From: a virus
Strand: one strand, 5' to 3'
Length of the DNA: 40,810 bases
IMG/VR virus record: IMGVR_UViG_3300042303_000471
Coordinates: 1-40,810 of that record
Position numbers and translations under genes: made by a program. The notes beneath the pieces were generated by a model. That model worked only from the letters and a program-made list of their open reading frames with translations. It was not told where the DNA came from and searched no databases. Below, piece after piece: positions 21,773 through 28,925 of this stretch (within the stretch, counting starts at the first letter, position 1; each line of letters starts with the position of its first letter).

Positions 21773-21842
21773 TTCGATCAACCTGACGGTCGCCAACCAC
21801 CACAGAACCAAGCAACCAATCACCTGAGCAAGGAGAACAGCC

Positions 21843-22190
21843 GTGGCTCTCTCGACCAACTTCGTCAACGACGTTTCGCTGGTGAACTACACCAACCCTT
21901 CGTCCACCGACACGATCGCAGCCGGCACCCCGATCCTTCAGGGCAAGCTGTTCGGCATCGCGTCGCAGCCGATCCTTCCGCTTCGCATGGGCGCGCTCGG
22001 CATCCGTGGCGCTTGGGAAGCCCCCAAGTCCACTGCCGCCAGCACCGCAATCGCCATGGGCGCGGATGTCTACTGGGACAACACGGCCAAGCTGGTGACG
22101 GCGACTGTCGGCACGAACACGCTGATCGGCAAGTGCCTCAGGGCGGCCACCGACGCCAACTCCACGGCGCTCGTCTACATCCGTCCGTGA
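21843..22190 (+). CDS. DUF2190 capsid-decoration protein
   Basis: 115 residues from a GTG behind AAGGAG. It fits the DUF2190 family of small phage proteins encoded after the capsid gene: an N-terminal A-G-T-P-I-L-Q-G-K-L-F-G-I segment (27-39), M-G-A-L-G-I-R-G-A-W-E-A-P-K (49-62), G-A-D-V-Y-W-D (73-79) and I-G-K-C-L (95-99). Some members bind the outside of the head and stabilise it. It directly follows the protease-capsid gene. Confidence 0.8.
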   Translation: MALSTNFVNDVSLVNYTNPSSTDTIAAGTPILQGKLFGIASQPILPLRMGALGIRGAWEAPKSTAASTAIAMGADVYWDNTAKLVTATVGTNTLIGKCLRAATDANSTALVYIRP

Positions 22191-22207
22191 CCTGATCGGG
22201 GCCGGCA

Positions 22208-22570
22208 ATGCCAAACGTCATCGAAGATGCGTCGAAATGGCTGACCGGCATGCAGGTGCAGCACACCAGCAATTGGGTGTCGTACCGTCGCGGGTCACTG
22301 ACGCATCCGTGCATCGCGTCGGCAACGAGCTCGACCGTTGATGTCGTGAGCGCGAACGGGATCGTCCAGCGGTGGGAGCTTCGGGACTTCGTGATCTCGC
22401 TCGACCAGATGCCGTTCCCGGAGCCCATGGCCGGGGACGTCATCATCGAGGCCAAGGGCACGGTCGTTCTCTCCTACGAGGTGCTGTCGCCCCCCGGCCT
22501 CGAGGTGTGGAAGTGGGACAACTTCAGGACTGCGTTCAAAATCCACAGCCGGCTGGTGCAGGAGCAATGA
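22208..22570 (+). CDS. Head-tail connector candidate
   Basis: 120 residues. It is beta-rich with G-D-V-I-I-E (78-83), Y-E-V-L-S-P-P-G-L-E-V-W-K-W (90-103) and a C-terminal K-I-H segment. Its position after the capsid genes fits a head completion or stopper protein. No family confirmed. Confidence 0.5.
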   Translation: MPNVIEDASKWLTGMQVQHTSNWVSYRRGSLTHPCIASATSSTVDVVSANGIVQRWELRDFVISLDQMPFPEPMAGDVIIEAKGTVVLSYEVLSPPGLEVWKWDNFRTAFKIHSRLVQEQ

Positions 22571-22571
22571 G

Positions 22572-24422
22572 ATGCCGTGGTACGCAGGGAGTGACACGGC
22601 TGGCGTCCTGACGCTGAACGGCGCTTCCGGGGCCGTCACCCTGGCTGTGGTTGGCGGATCGATTGCTACGGCCGGAAGCACGATCACGATCACGATCACT
22701 CCCGGCGTGACGTCGTGGGCGGACCTGTCAGGCAAGCCATCCACGTTCCCGCCCTCAACGCACGGCCACATTGTTGCCGACGTCACGGGGCTTCAGGCGG
22801 CCCTCGACGGCAAGCAGGCTGCTGGCAGCTACGTCCTCACGGACGACTCGCGGCTGACAGACTCTCGCGAGTGGTCTGCTGCCACGGTCACGCAGGCCCA
22901 GGCCGAAGCTGGGATCGACACCGGACGCCTGGCGTTCACGGTCCAGCGGGTCTGGCAAGCTGTCGCGGCGTGGTGGGCGGCGAGCGCGGCCAAAACGAAA
23001 CTCGACGGTATCGCCACGGGCGCGACGGCAAACTCGTCGGATGCAACCCTGCTCGCCAGGGCGAATCACACCGGGACGCAGGCTGTTGGCACGATCACGG
23101 GCCTCGGGTCGCTGGCAACGCAGTCGGGCACGTTCTCCGGCACCAGCAGCGGCGTCAACACGGGCGACCAGACCATTTCGCTGACGGGCGACGTCACGGG
23201 CAGCGGCACGGGGTCGTTTACCGCCACCCTCGCGGCCAGCGGCGTGACCGCTGGCACCTACACCTCGGTCACAGTGGACGGGAAAGGTCGCGTCACGGCA
23301 GGGAGTAGTCCGGCAGTGGCGTATTCGTCGCTCACCGGCATCCCATCCACCTTCGCGCCGTCTTCGCACACGCACGGCAACATCACGAACGCGGGGGCGA
23401 TTGGCGCGACCAGCGGCCTCCCGGTCATCACGACAACCAGCGGCGTCCTCACCGTAGGAGCCTTCGGGGTGTCAGCCGGGCAGTTCTGCCAAGGAAACGA
23501 CGCTCGTCTCTCTGACGCCAGGACGCCGACTGCTCACACGCACGGCAACATCACCAACGCTGGCGCCATCGGCTCAACGAGCGGCCTGCCTGTCATCACG
23601 ACCACCTCTGGCGTTCTGACAGTGGGGGCGTTCGGCGTTTCCGCCGGGCAGTTCTGCCAAGGAAACGATGCCCGCCTCTCCGACGCGAGAACGCCGACGA
23701 GCCACGTTCACGGGAACATCAGCAACGCGGGAGCCATCGGCGCGACCAGCGGCCTCCCGATCATCACAACAACCAGCGGCGTTCTGACGGTTGGGGCTTT
23801 TGGCACTTCGGCCGGGCAGTTCTGCGTCGGGAACGACGCACGGCTTTCCGATTCCCGCGCGCCATCGGGGGCGGCTGGCGGTTCCCTCGCCGGCACTTAC
23901 CCGTCCCCGACGCTGGCCGCGACGGCCGTCACGGCGGCGAGTTACGGGTCGGCGTCGAGCGTTGCCACGTTCACTGTCGGCGCTGACGGGCGACTGACTG
24001 CGGCGAGTTCCACGGCCATCGCCATTGCGTCCGGGGCCGTCAGCGGCCTCGGGTCGCTCGCAACGCTATCCGCCCTCGGAAACATCACCTCTGCCGGAGC
24101 TATCGGGTCCACGGCCGATCAAGTCGCCGTCACCACAGCAGGCGGCGTTGTAACGACCGCGACGATTGGATCTGGTTTGTCGCTTTCTGGAGGAACGCTG
24201 TCTGCCACCGGAGGCGGCGGCGCTGGCGTGACGGACGGAAACAAGGGAGACATCACCGTCAGCGGGTCCGGCGCCGTCTGGACAATCAACAGTTCCTCGG
24301 TGACGGACGCTGACATCATTGGGATGTCAGCGTCCAAGCTCACCGGAACGATTGATAACGCGAGGCTGTCCGACGAGGTGGCGATGACTACCGACCTGTA
24401 CCTCTGGAGTTCCTTTCGATAA
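22572..24422 (+). CDS. Tail fibre protein with three tandem 56-residue repeats
   Basis: 616 residues, rich in Gly, Ser, Thr and Ala. The start follows AGGAGCAATGAG directly after the previous stop. It contains typical fibre motifs: D-L-x-G-K-P-S-T-F and V-T-G-L-Q-A-A-L-D-G-K near the N-terminus, T-G-D-V-T-G-S-G-T-G-S-F and Y-T-S-V-T-V-D-G-K-G-R-V-T-A-G (about 195-240). Three copies of a 56-residue unit beginning H-T/V-H-G-N-I then follow. These units probably form trimeric beta-rods. It lies between head and tail genes, unlike most siphophage fibres, which lie after the tape measure. Confidence 0.85.
   Translation: MPWYAGSDTAGVLTLNGASGAVTLAVVGGSIATAGSTITITITPGVTSWADLSGKPSTFPPSTHGHIVADVTGLQAALDGKQAAGSYVLTDDSRLTDSREWSAATVTQAQAEAGIDTGRLAFTVQRVWQAVAAWWAASAAKTKLDGIATGATANSSDATLLARANHTGTQAVGTITGLGSLATQSGTFSGTSSGVNTGDQTISLTGDVTGSGTGSFTATLAASGVTAGTYTSVTVDGKGRVTAGSSPAVAYSSLTGIPSTFAPSSHTHGNITNAGAIGATSGLPVITTTSGVLTVGAFGVSAGQFCQGNDARLSDARTPTAHTHGNITNAGAIGSTSGLPVITTTSGVLTVGAFGVSAGQFCQGNDARLSDARTPTSHVHGNISNAGAIGATSGLPIITTTSGVLTVGAFGTSAGQFCVGNDARLSDSRAPSGAAGGSLAGTYPSPTLAATAVTAASYGSASSVATFTVGADGRLTAASSTAIAIASGAVSGLGSLATLSALGNITSAGAIGSTADQVAVTTAGGVVTTATIGSGLSLSGGTLSATGGGGAGVTDGNKGDITVSGSGAVWTINSSSVTDADIIGMSASKLTGTIDNARLSDEVAMTTDLYLWSSFR
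23367..23870 (+). repeat. Three tandem 168-bp repeats in the tail fibre gene
   Basis: Units start at 23367, 23535 and 23703, exactly 168 bp apart. The first two are nearly identical in protein; the third diverges slightly at several places. They keep frame, so copy number can change by recombination without breaking the gene. Confidence 0.9.
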
Positions 24423-24805
24423 TGGCCTTAAAACCTGTTTTCGCAACCACGCCTCGCATCTCGTCTGTGGCAATCTCAACGCTTGAGGCTTCGTTGACGG
24501 CACCAACGAACTTCGGCACGGTCATCGCGGGCGTGGCTGCTGGCACTAGAGTTGCAGAGATCGTCGTCAAGTGTGCGGCAACATCTACCGCAGGACTAGT
24601 GCGGATTTTTCTGCACAACGGCACAAGCTACTACCTGTTTGACGAGATCGTGGTGGCTGCGGCCACGAGTTCGGCGTCCGTGGCGACAACGCGAGTGTCT
24701 ACCTCGTACAACAACCTTGTGCTTCCCGACGCTTCGTGGACCGTGCGGGCCACGACCTCAGTCGCTCAGGCCATCGTAGTCACTGCGTTGGGGGCGGATC
24801 TGTGA
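24422..24805 (+). CDS. Fibre-associated small beta-rich protein
   Basis: 127 residues. It is Ala/Thr/Val-rich with alternating hydrophobics and a T-S-Y-Y-L-F-D-E-I-V-V-A-A segment. It begins at the fibre gene's stop (TAATG). It may be a fibre tip or chaperone; no known signature. Confidence 0.55.
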   Translation: MALKPVFATTPRISSVAISTLEASLTAPTNFGTVIAGVAAGTRVAEIVVKCAATSTAGLVRIFLHNGTSYYLFDEIVVAAATSSASVATTRVSTSYNNLVLPDASWTVRATTSVAQAIVVTALGADL

Positions 24806-25656
24806 ACGGGGGCATCCTTCAATCCGGCCACTCTCCTGTAAGCGTGCCGCGCGGGTTGCTTGGTAGGTCTGTGCCGGTTCCAATGCCCGGCAACCCTCGG
24901 GCCTACGACGCTGACGCGCAAGTCTACATCGCCAACGTCGAGGCTGCTGATGGTAGGCCGCTGGAGCGCGAAGTCTGCGTTGCCATCAATGATTTCGTGG
25001 TGGGGTGCAAGGTTGATGAAAACTGGAGTTCCCTTCGGGCTGCTGTGATCCTTCTTGGGGCAAGATCGCTTCGCGGTGCGCTCGTTCCCCTCGTTGGGCC
25101 ACCGCCCGTCAACTACAGCTTTGTCACCGGAGACTACAACCGAACAACCGGGTTGCTGGGGGGCTTGTCAAAGAGGATAGACACGCGACTGGCTCACCGA
25201 TCTTTGCCTCAGAACAATATGCACTACTCCGTATGGATCCACACACGGAGTCCATCTATCCCAACCGTCTACATGGGCAACGGACTCAGCACCACAGAGA
25301 CTGGAGCAAGCAATTTTGGACAAGAGACATTGACCGCGATGTTCGTCCGCAGCCAAAACGGCACCAACATCACGCAACTCAACACCGGACTCGGCGTAGG
25401 GTTCTTTGGATGCAGTCGGTCGCTGGCGGCAAGCTATCGAGTTCGCGTCAATGGACTGAACCGGGTGAACAATTTAGCGTCGCAAGTCCCCTACAACGAC
25501 AACTTCTACGTCTACGCTTCAAGCGTTGGCGGAAACAATGCGTCAAGTCCGAGGTTGTCGTTTTATAGCGCCGGGCTAGACGTTGATCTTATCAAGCTCG
25601 ACGGCAGGCTGACTCAGATGGTCCGTTCAATCAGTCAATGGGCAGTAGCACGATGA
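24802..25656 (+). CDS. Putative receptor-binding or fibre-tip protein
   Basis: 284 residues from a GTG overlapping the previous stop. Middle part (residues about 105-235) is rich in Asn, Ser, Tyr and Gly, with an L-P-Q-N-N-M-H-Y-S-V-W segment, the flavour of phage adhesin or lectin-like domains. Together with the two genes before it this forms a fibre block. Assignment is from context and composition. Confidence 0.5.
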   Translation: MNGGILQSGHSPVSVPRGLLGRSVPVPMPGNPRAYDADAQVYIANVEAADGRPLEREVCVAINDFVVGCKVDENWSSLRAAVILLGARSLRGALVPLVGPPPVNYSFVTGDYNRTTGLLGGLSKRIDTRLAHRSLPQNNMHYSVWIHTRSPSIPTVYMGNGLSTTETGASNFGQETLTAMFVRSQNGTNITQLNTGLGVGFFGCSRSLAASYRVRVNGLNRVNNLASQVPYNDNFYVYASSVGGNNASSPRLSFYSAGLDVDLIKLDGRLTQMVRSISQWAVAR

Positions 25657-25988
25657 CCATATTCGACCTGCTTCCGCCAACGCCGTATGAGGTCGCGCGC
25701 AATTACGCGATCGTCATGCCGGCGGCTTTGGCCGATCGACTCAAGTCATTCCAGGAGTCCGAGACGTACCGGGGCTGCATCGCTTCGCCAGTCCTGTTGT
25801 CTGACGGGCGGGCGGCGCTGTGCGCCGACATCCTCACGGAGACTGCGCCGGGAGGTCTTCTGAGTGAAGCTTGGAAGAGAATCGAGGCTGGTCGGTTCGC
25901 GAATGAACTGGAGGTCGTGGAGTGGCGTGAGATCGTGCCGTTCTTGGCGCAGCCCGTCCCGACACCTGAGCCGCTGGAGGGCGAATGA
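25653..25988 (+). CDS. Hypothetical protein in the fibre block
   Basis: 111 residues from the ATG that overlaps the previous stop (ATGA); an ATG at 25638 is an alternative. Sequence is mixed, with a proline-rich acidic C-terminus. It could be a fibre assembly chaperone, as these often follow fibre genes, but no pattern proves it. Confidence 0.5.
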   Translation: MTIFDLLPPTPYEVARNYAIVMPAALADRLKSFQESETYRGCIASPVLLSDGRAALCADILTETAPGGLLSEAWKRIEAGRFANELEVVEWREIVPFLAQPVPTPEPLEGE

Positions 25989-26028
25989 AACGCTCGGCAG
26001 CAACTATTGGCAATCTACCGGAGACATC

Positions 26029-26487
26029 GTGAGCAAGCTCATCGATACCGCTAAGGCACTCAAGCTGTACCTTCAGCAGTGTCCAGGAGTTGGGCAGAGC
26101 TTGCTGCTCGCCGGCTTCAACATCGACACGTGCTACGACGAAGATCAGCAAGGCGAGAAGCTGGGATCGTCGGTCATCCTCATTGCTCCGAGGATGATCC
26201 AGCCTTCCGCTCTCTCTCGAGCCGGGCAGACGCGAGACTACACGCTGTCCGTGTTCATCACGATCAAGGTGCCGCCACTCGACCGAACAGCCATCGAAAA
26301 CGCTGTGTCAATCACCGAGAAGATTCTTGACCGCATCGAATCAAAGGAGTGGGTTTCGTTCAGGCCGACCGGCACTGCGTTCATGTCTGCGATAGTCGAG
26401 TTTGGGCTTGACGCGAGCATCAACGAGAAGGGCCGGTACGAAGCAGTCATTCTCCCGACGTACAAGACGGCCATGGGTGGGTACTGA
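26029..26487 (+). CDS. Tail completion/terminator candidate
   Basis: 152 residues from a GTG behind CCGGAGAC. Mixed alpha/beta with V-F-I-T-I-K-V-P-P-L-D near residue 80 and a D-R-I-E-S segment. Genes between head and tail-tube genes of siphophages usually encode tail terminator and completion proteins. Its stop overlaps the next start (TGATG). Confidence 0.5.
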   Translation: MSKLIDTAKALKLYLQQCPGVGQSLLLAGFNIDTCYDEDQQGEKLGSSVILIAPRMIQPSALSRAGQTRDYTLSVFITIKVPPLDRTAIENAVSITEKILDRIESKEWVSFRPTGTAFMSAIVEFGLDASINEKGRYEAVILPTYKTAMGGY

Positions 26488-27131
26488 TGGCGAGAGGCAT
26501 AAAGGTATCGACCGACTTCTTCCTCGACCGTCGCCACATCATCAAGAAGGTTGGCGAGGGACGCGCTAGGGGTCTGCGAAGAGCCGGCGCGATGGTGTAT
26601 CGCAGCTCGCAGAAGCAGTTCCTGACAGGCCGCAAGAAGCGAGCCACGAACGTCGTGATCGGAAGGTTTGACGGCAAGCCTCTTGTCGAGCGCAGGACGA
26701 GATCGCCAAACCCCGAACGCATCACGACTTGGCCGGGCCATCGAAGCCCGAAAGGCTTCCTGAAAACCATGCTTGCCTTTGCGTGGGACGAATCATCGAA
26801 GACAGTTGTTGTCGGCCCTCGCGGATCTCCTTGGCTTGCTCGCCTTCAGGAGAAAGGCGGCATGATCATGCAGAGGCTTTACCTGAGGTACAGGGGCAGA
26901 GCGATTCCGTACCAGAAGGCGCTCGGCATCCCGAACAACCACGGAAGGACGAAGTTTAAGACCGCATTCGTCGGCACCTTTATCTCGCCTATGTCGAGAG
27001 TTTCTTCGTTCGTGGCAACCGCCATGACCAGAGTGGTGAAGGTTCGACCATCAGGCTACATGGAGAAGGGGCTGGACCGGGTCCGCTCCAAGATTCCCGA
27101 GCAACTCCGCGACCAGATTCGCGGGCCGTGA
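26487..27131 (+). CDS. Minor tail / HK97 gp10-like protein candidate
   Basis: 214 residues, strongly basic (many Arg and Lys). It has V-S-T-D-F-F near 7, A-G-A-M-V-Y-R-S-S-Q-K-Q-F-L (33-46) and a P-W-L-A-R-L-Q-E-K-G-G segment (about 114-124), the feel of HK97 gp10-type tail proteins, where a conserved R-L-E-x-G-T occurs. It lies just before the tail-tube genes. Confidence 0.5.
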   Translation: MARGIKVSTDFFLDRRHIIKKVGEGRARGLRRAGAMVYRSSQKQFLTGRKKRATNVVIGRFDGKPLVERRTRSPNPERITTWPGHRSPKGFLKTMLAFAWDESSKTVVVGPRGSPWLARLQEKGGMIMQRLYLRYRGRAIPYQKALGIPNNHGRTKFKTAFVGTFISPMSRVSSFVATAMTRVVKVRPSGYMEKGLDRVRSKIPEQLRDQIRGP

Positions 27132-27157
27132 CTTTTCTCGACCACAACTGATACCCT
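27128..27157 (+). promoter_or_regulatory. Candidate promoter before the tail-tube genes
   Basis: GTGACT, an 18-nt spacer, and TACCCT preceded by TG (extended -10). It ends 28 bases before the first tail-tube-like gene. Extra transcription of an abundant structural gene would make sense, but the boxes are weak. Confidence 0.35.
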
Positions 27158-27185
27158 GAACATCACCTCACCCAAGGAGCCACCC

Positions 27186-27530
27186 ATGGCCGCCCCACAG
27201 TACACGCTCGGAAAAGACGCCACGATCACCGGCCTCACCAACACCAACATCCGCGACGTAAAGGTGTCGGTTGAGGGCAAGAAGATCGACAAGACTGCTC
27301 GCGGCGCAACGTCACGCAAGTCCGTGATCGGCATGAAGGATGTGTCGATCGAGGTGGAGATGGTTGACTCGCCGCCGGTTATCAACACGGTGGTGACGAT
27401 CACTCACGCCAACAGCGGAATGAGCGGCACGTACTGGGTCACCAACGTGCAGCGCAAGGAACCGCTCTCCGACATCGTGTCATTTGCGGTGACGCTGAAG
27501 CGAAAGACGGCTCCTGCAACCGGACCGTGA
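27186..27530 (+). CDS. Tail-tube-like protein, paralogue 1 of 3
   Basis: 114 residues; AAGGAG upstream of the ATG. Beta-rich with L-G-K-D near the N-terminus and a C-terminal W-V-T-N-V-x-x-x-E-P-L segment. The next two genes share these landmarks, so this is a three-copy tandem family. The most likely role is a tail-tube or tail-surface protein, given its position before the tail chaperone. Confidence 0.6.
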   Translation: MAAPQYTLGKDATITGLTNTNIRDVKVSVEGKKIDKTARGATSRKSVIGMKDVSIEVEMVDSPPVINTVVTITHANSGMSGTYWVTNVQRKEPLSDIVSFAVTLKRKTAPATGP

Positions 27531-27576
27531 TCCCGATTAGCAATCACCAAACAACCCGCAACCGAAAGGACGCAAG

Positions 27577-27870
27577 ATGGCAATCGTGCTTGGCAAGGAT
27601 ATGGTCGCCGCCTACACCGGCATCTCCAACGACGACATCATCGAGGTCACCGTCAACGATGAGGCTGAAACGACCGGCGTGTCGGCCAGAGGAAGCGCCG
27701 GATGGGAAATCTACGCGACCACGTTCCTCAACCAGACCGTCGACATTGAGTGCCTGAAGCACACGCTCGCCGTTGGAGACGTAGTCGGCGCTCTGCTGGT
27801 GTCAAACATTGCCGTCAGCGAGCCGCTGGACGGGCCGGTGACGTACACGATCTCGTTAGTCTCTGCCTGA
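27577..27870 (+). CDS. Tail-tube-like protein, paralogue 2 of 3
   Basis: 97 residues, behind a GAAAGGACG box. It shares with its neighbours the L-G-K-D start (residues 5-8) and the C-terminal V-S-N-I-x-x-S-E-P-L-D-G-x-V-T motif. It is the shortest and most compact of the three. Confidence 0.6.
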   Translation: MAIVLGKDMVAAYTGISNDDIIEVTVNDEAETTGVSARGSAGWEIYATTFLNQTVDIECLKHTLAVGDVVGALLVSNIAVSEPLDGPVTYTISLVSA

Positions 27871-27883
27871 TAGCGAGGCTGCC

Positions 27884-28222
27884 GTGATCGAGCTTGGAAA
27901 AGACTGCCTGATCTCCATCGGGGCCTACATCTCCACGGCAACCGTGCGAGATGTGTCGTGGTCGGGAGTCGCAAAGACCGTGCAGTTTCAGCCCTTTGGG
28001 GGTCGCGCCACGTATTCCCACAGCGTCGGGTATGCTCTCTCCGCTGAGGTGACGGTTGTCGAAGACGCAGGAATGCAGACTCCGCTGATGAACGGAGCGA
28101 AGTTGGCGGTCACCTCTGGTTCCGGGTGGTCCGGGACGTTCATCGTTTCAAACGTGACGCGAAGCGAGCCGCTCGATGGGCTTGTGACTGCGTCGTGTTC
28201 CTTGGAGCTTGCGTTGGCATGA
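27884..28222 (+). CDS. Tail-tube-like protein, paralogue 3 of 3
   Basis: 112 residues from a GTG. L-G-K-D (residues 4-7) and V-S-N-V-x-R-S-E-P-L-D-G-x-V-T near the end link it to the two genes before. It alone overlaps the tail chaperone gene (ATGA), so it may be the principal tube protein and the others decorations, or the three may form mixed rings. Confidence 0.6.
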   Translation: MIELGKDCLISIGAYISTATVRDVSWSGVAKTVQFQPFGGRATYSHSVGYALSAEVTVVEDAGMQTPLMNGAKLAVTSGSGWSGTFIVSNVTRSEPLDGLVTASCSLELALA

Positions 28223-28722
28223 GTGCTTTCAAAGACGGTCTGAATCGTGAGTGGGTGATATCGATTACGTGCGGCTCGCTGAAGCGTGTCGTGGAGAGCG
28301 CTGGGTTCGACATCGCTGATTTCAGCAACGGCAAGCTGATGGAGATGGTTGCCGGAAACGTGTCCAACTTGGTTCCGACACTCTGGCCGCTCGTCAAGTC
28401 CCAGGCCGAGCAGAAGTCGATCAACGAAGAGTCGTTTGCTGACGGTCTGTTCGGCGCTGGCATCGACAATGCTGTCGCGGCGATCAAGGAGGCGCTGCTC
28501 GACTTCTACCCTCCGTCGCGCCGTCCCATCCTAAGCGCTCTGCTGAAAAAGGCAGACGAGACGATGGAGGCGGCGTTTCTCAAGGCAGAGGCAAAAATTG
28601 CCGAAGGCCCGCCCGATTCGGAGAGTGGTGGGAGCTTGCCAACGACTGTGCCGGAGTCCTTGGAGTCTCCCCCGACGATTGCACTCTCCGAGAACTCTGC
28701 GCCAGAAGAACCGGCTGGCTAG
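28219..28722 (+). CDS. Tail assembly chaperone (gpG-like)
   Basis: 167 residues. The N-terminal 110 residues match the pattern of siphophage tail chaperones: R-E-W-V-I-S-I-T-C-G-S-L-K-R-V near 10-24, L-W-P-L-V-K-S-Q-A-E-Q-K-S-I, and E-A-L-L-D-F-Y-P-P-S-R-R (about 94-105). The last 45 residues are low-complexity Pro/Ser/Glu, typical of the spot where ribosomes may shift frame. It holds the tape measure protein during tail assembly. Confidence 0.8.
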   Translation: MSAFKDGLNREWVISITCGSLKRVVESAGFDIADFSNGKLMEMVAGNVSNLVPTLWPLVKSQAEQKSINEESFADGLFGAGIDNAVAAIKEALLDFYPPSRRPILSALLKKADETMEAAFLKAEAKIAEGPPDSESGGSLPTTVPESLESPPTIALSENSAPEEPAG

Positions 28723-28925
28723 AAGAGCGGTGGATGCACACCGGCAGCATCCTGGCGATGATGTTCAACAACAACAGGACAAACAGCTCGCCGGCCAAGA
28801 CGGTCTTCGATTACCACCCATACCTCGATCGTCCGAAGAGGGTGCCAACGGCAGAGGAAGTCGAGCGGATCTTTTCCGGAGGTGGTAAATGTCCAGTGCC
28901 GCAATCCGAGCAGGCCAAGCAGTAG
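28596..28925 (+). CDS. T-domain extension of the tail chaperone, reached by -1 frameshift
   Basis: In the -1 frame the sequence stays open from well upstream through 28925. It encodes about 109 residues, with F-G-E-W-W-E-L-A, C-T-L-R-E-L-C, W-L-E-E-R-W-M-H-T-G-S-I-L-A and N-N-N-R, matching T domains of gpGT proteins. A ribosome slipping back on AAA at 28594-28596 (local sequence AAAAATT) would join 126 chaperone residues to this domain, giving about 235. A second candidate slip site is GAAAAAG at 28545-28551. A short stem (CCGAA with TTCGG) follows the first site. Neither is the canonical heptamer. Confidence 0.65.
   Translation, partial: NCRRPARFGEWWELANDCAGVLGVSPDDCTLRELCARRTGWLEERWMHTGSILAMMFNNNRTNSSPAKTVFDYHPYLDRPKRVPTAEEVERIFSGGGKCPVPQSEQAKQ

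Noticed and set aside
19820-21868. 682-codon open frame on the minus strand
   Set aside because: It is the shadow of the protease-capsid gene, caused by GC-rich codon bias; no family pattern, start signal or context.
23367-23870. CRISPR or non-coding repeat
   Set aside because: The 168-bp units are in frame and encode fibre repeats, with no unique spacers.
25985-26032. 15-codon open frame ATG...TGA
   Set aside because: It has an ATGA overlap with the gene before, but is too short to support and overlaps the chosen GTG start of the next gene.
28734-28925. Stand-alone 63-codon gene
   Set aside because: The frame is open far upstream and encodes a T domain, so it is better read as the -1 frameshift extension of the tail chaperone.
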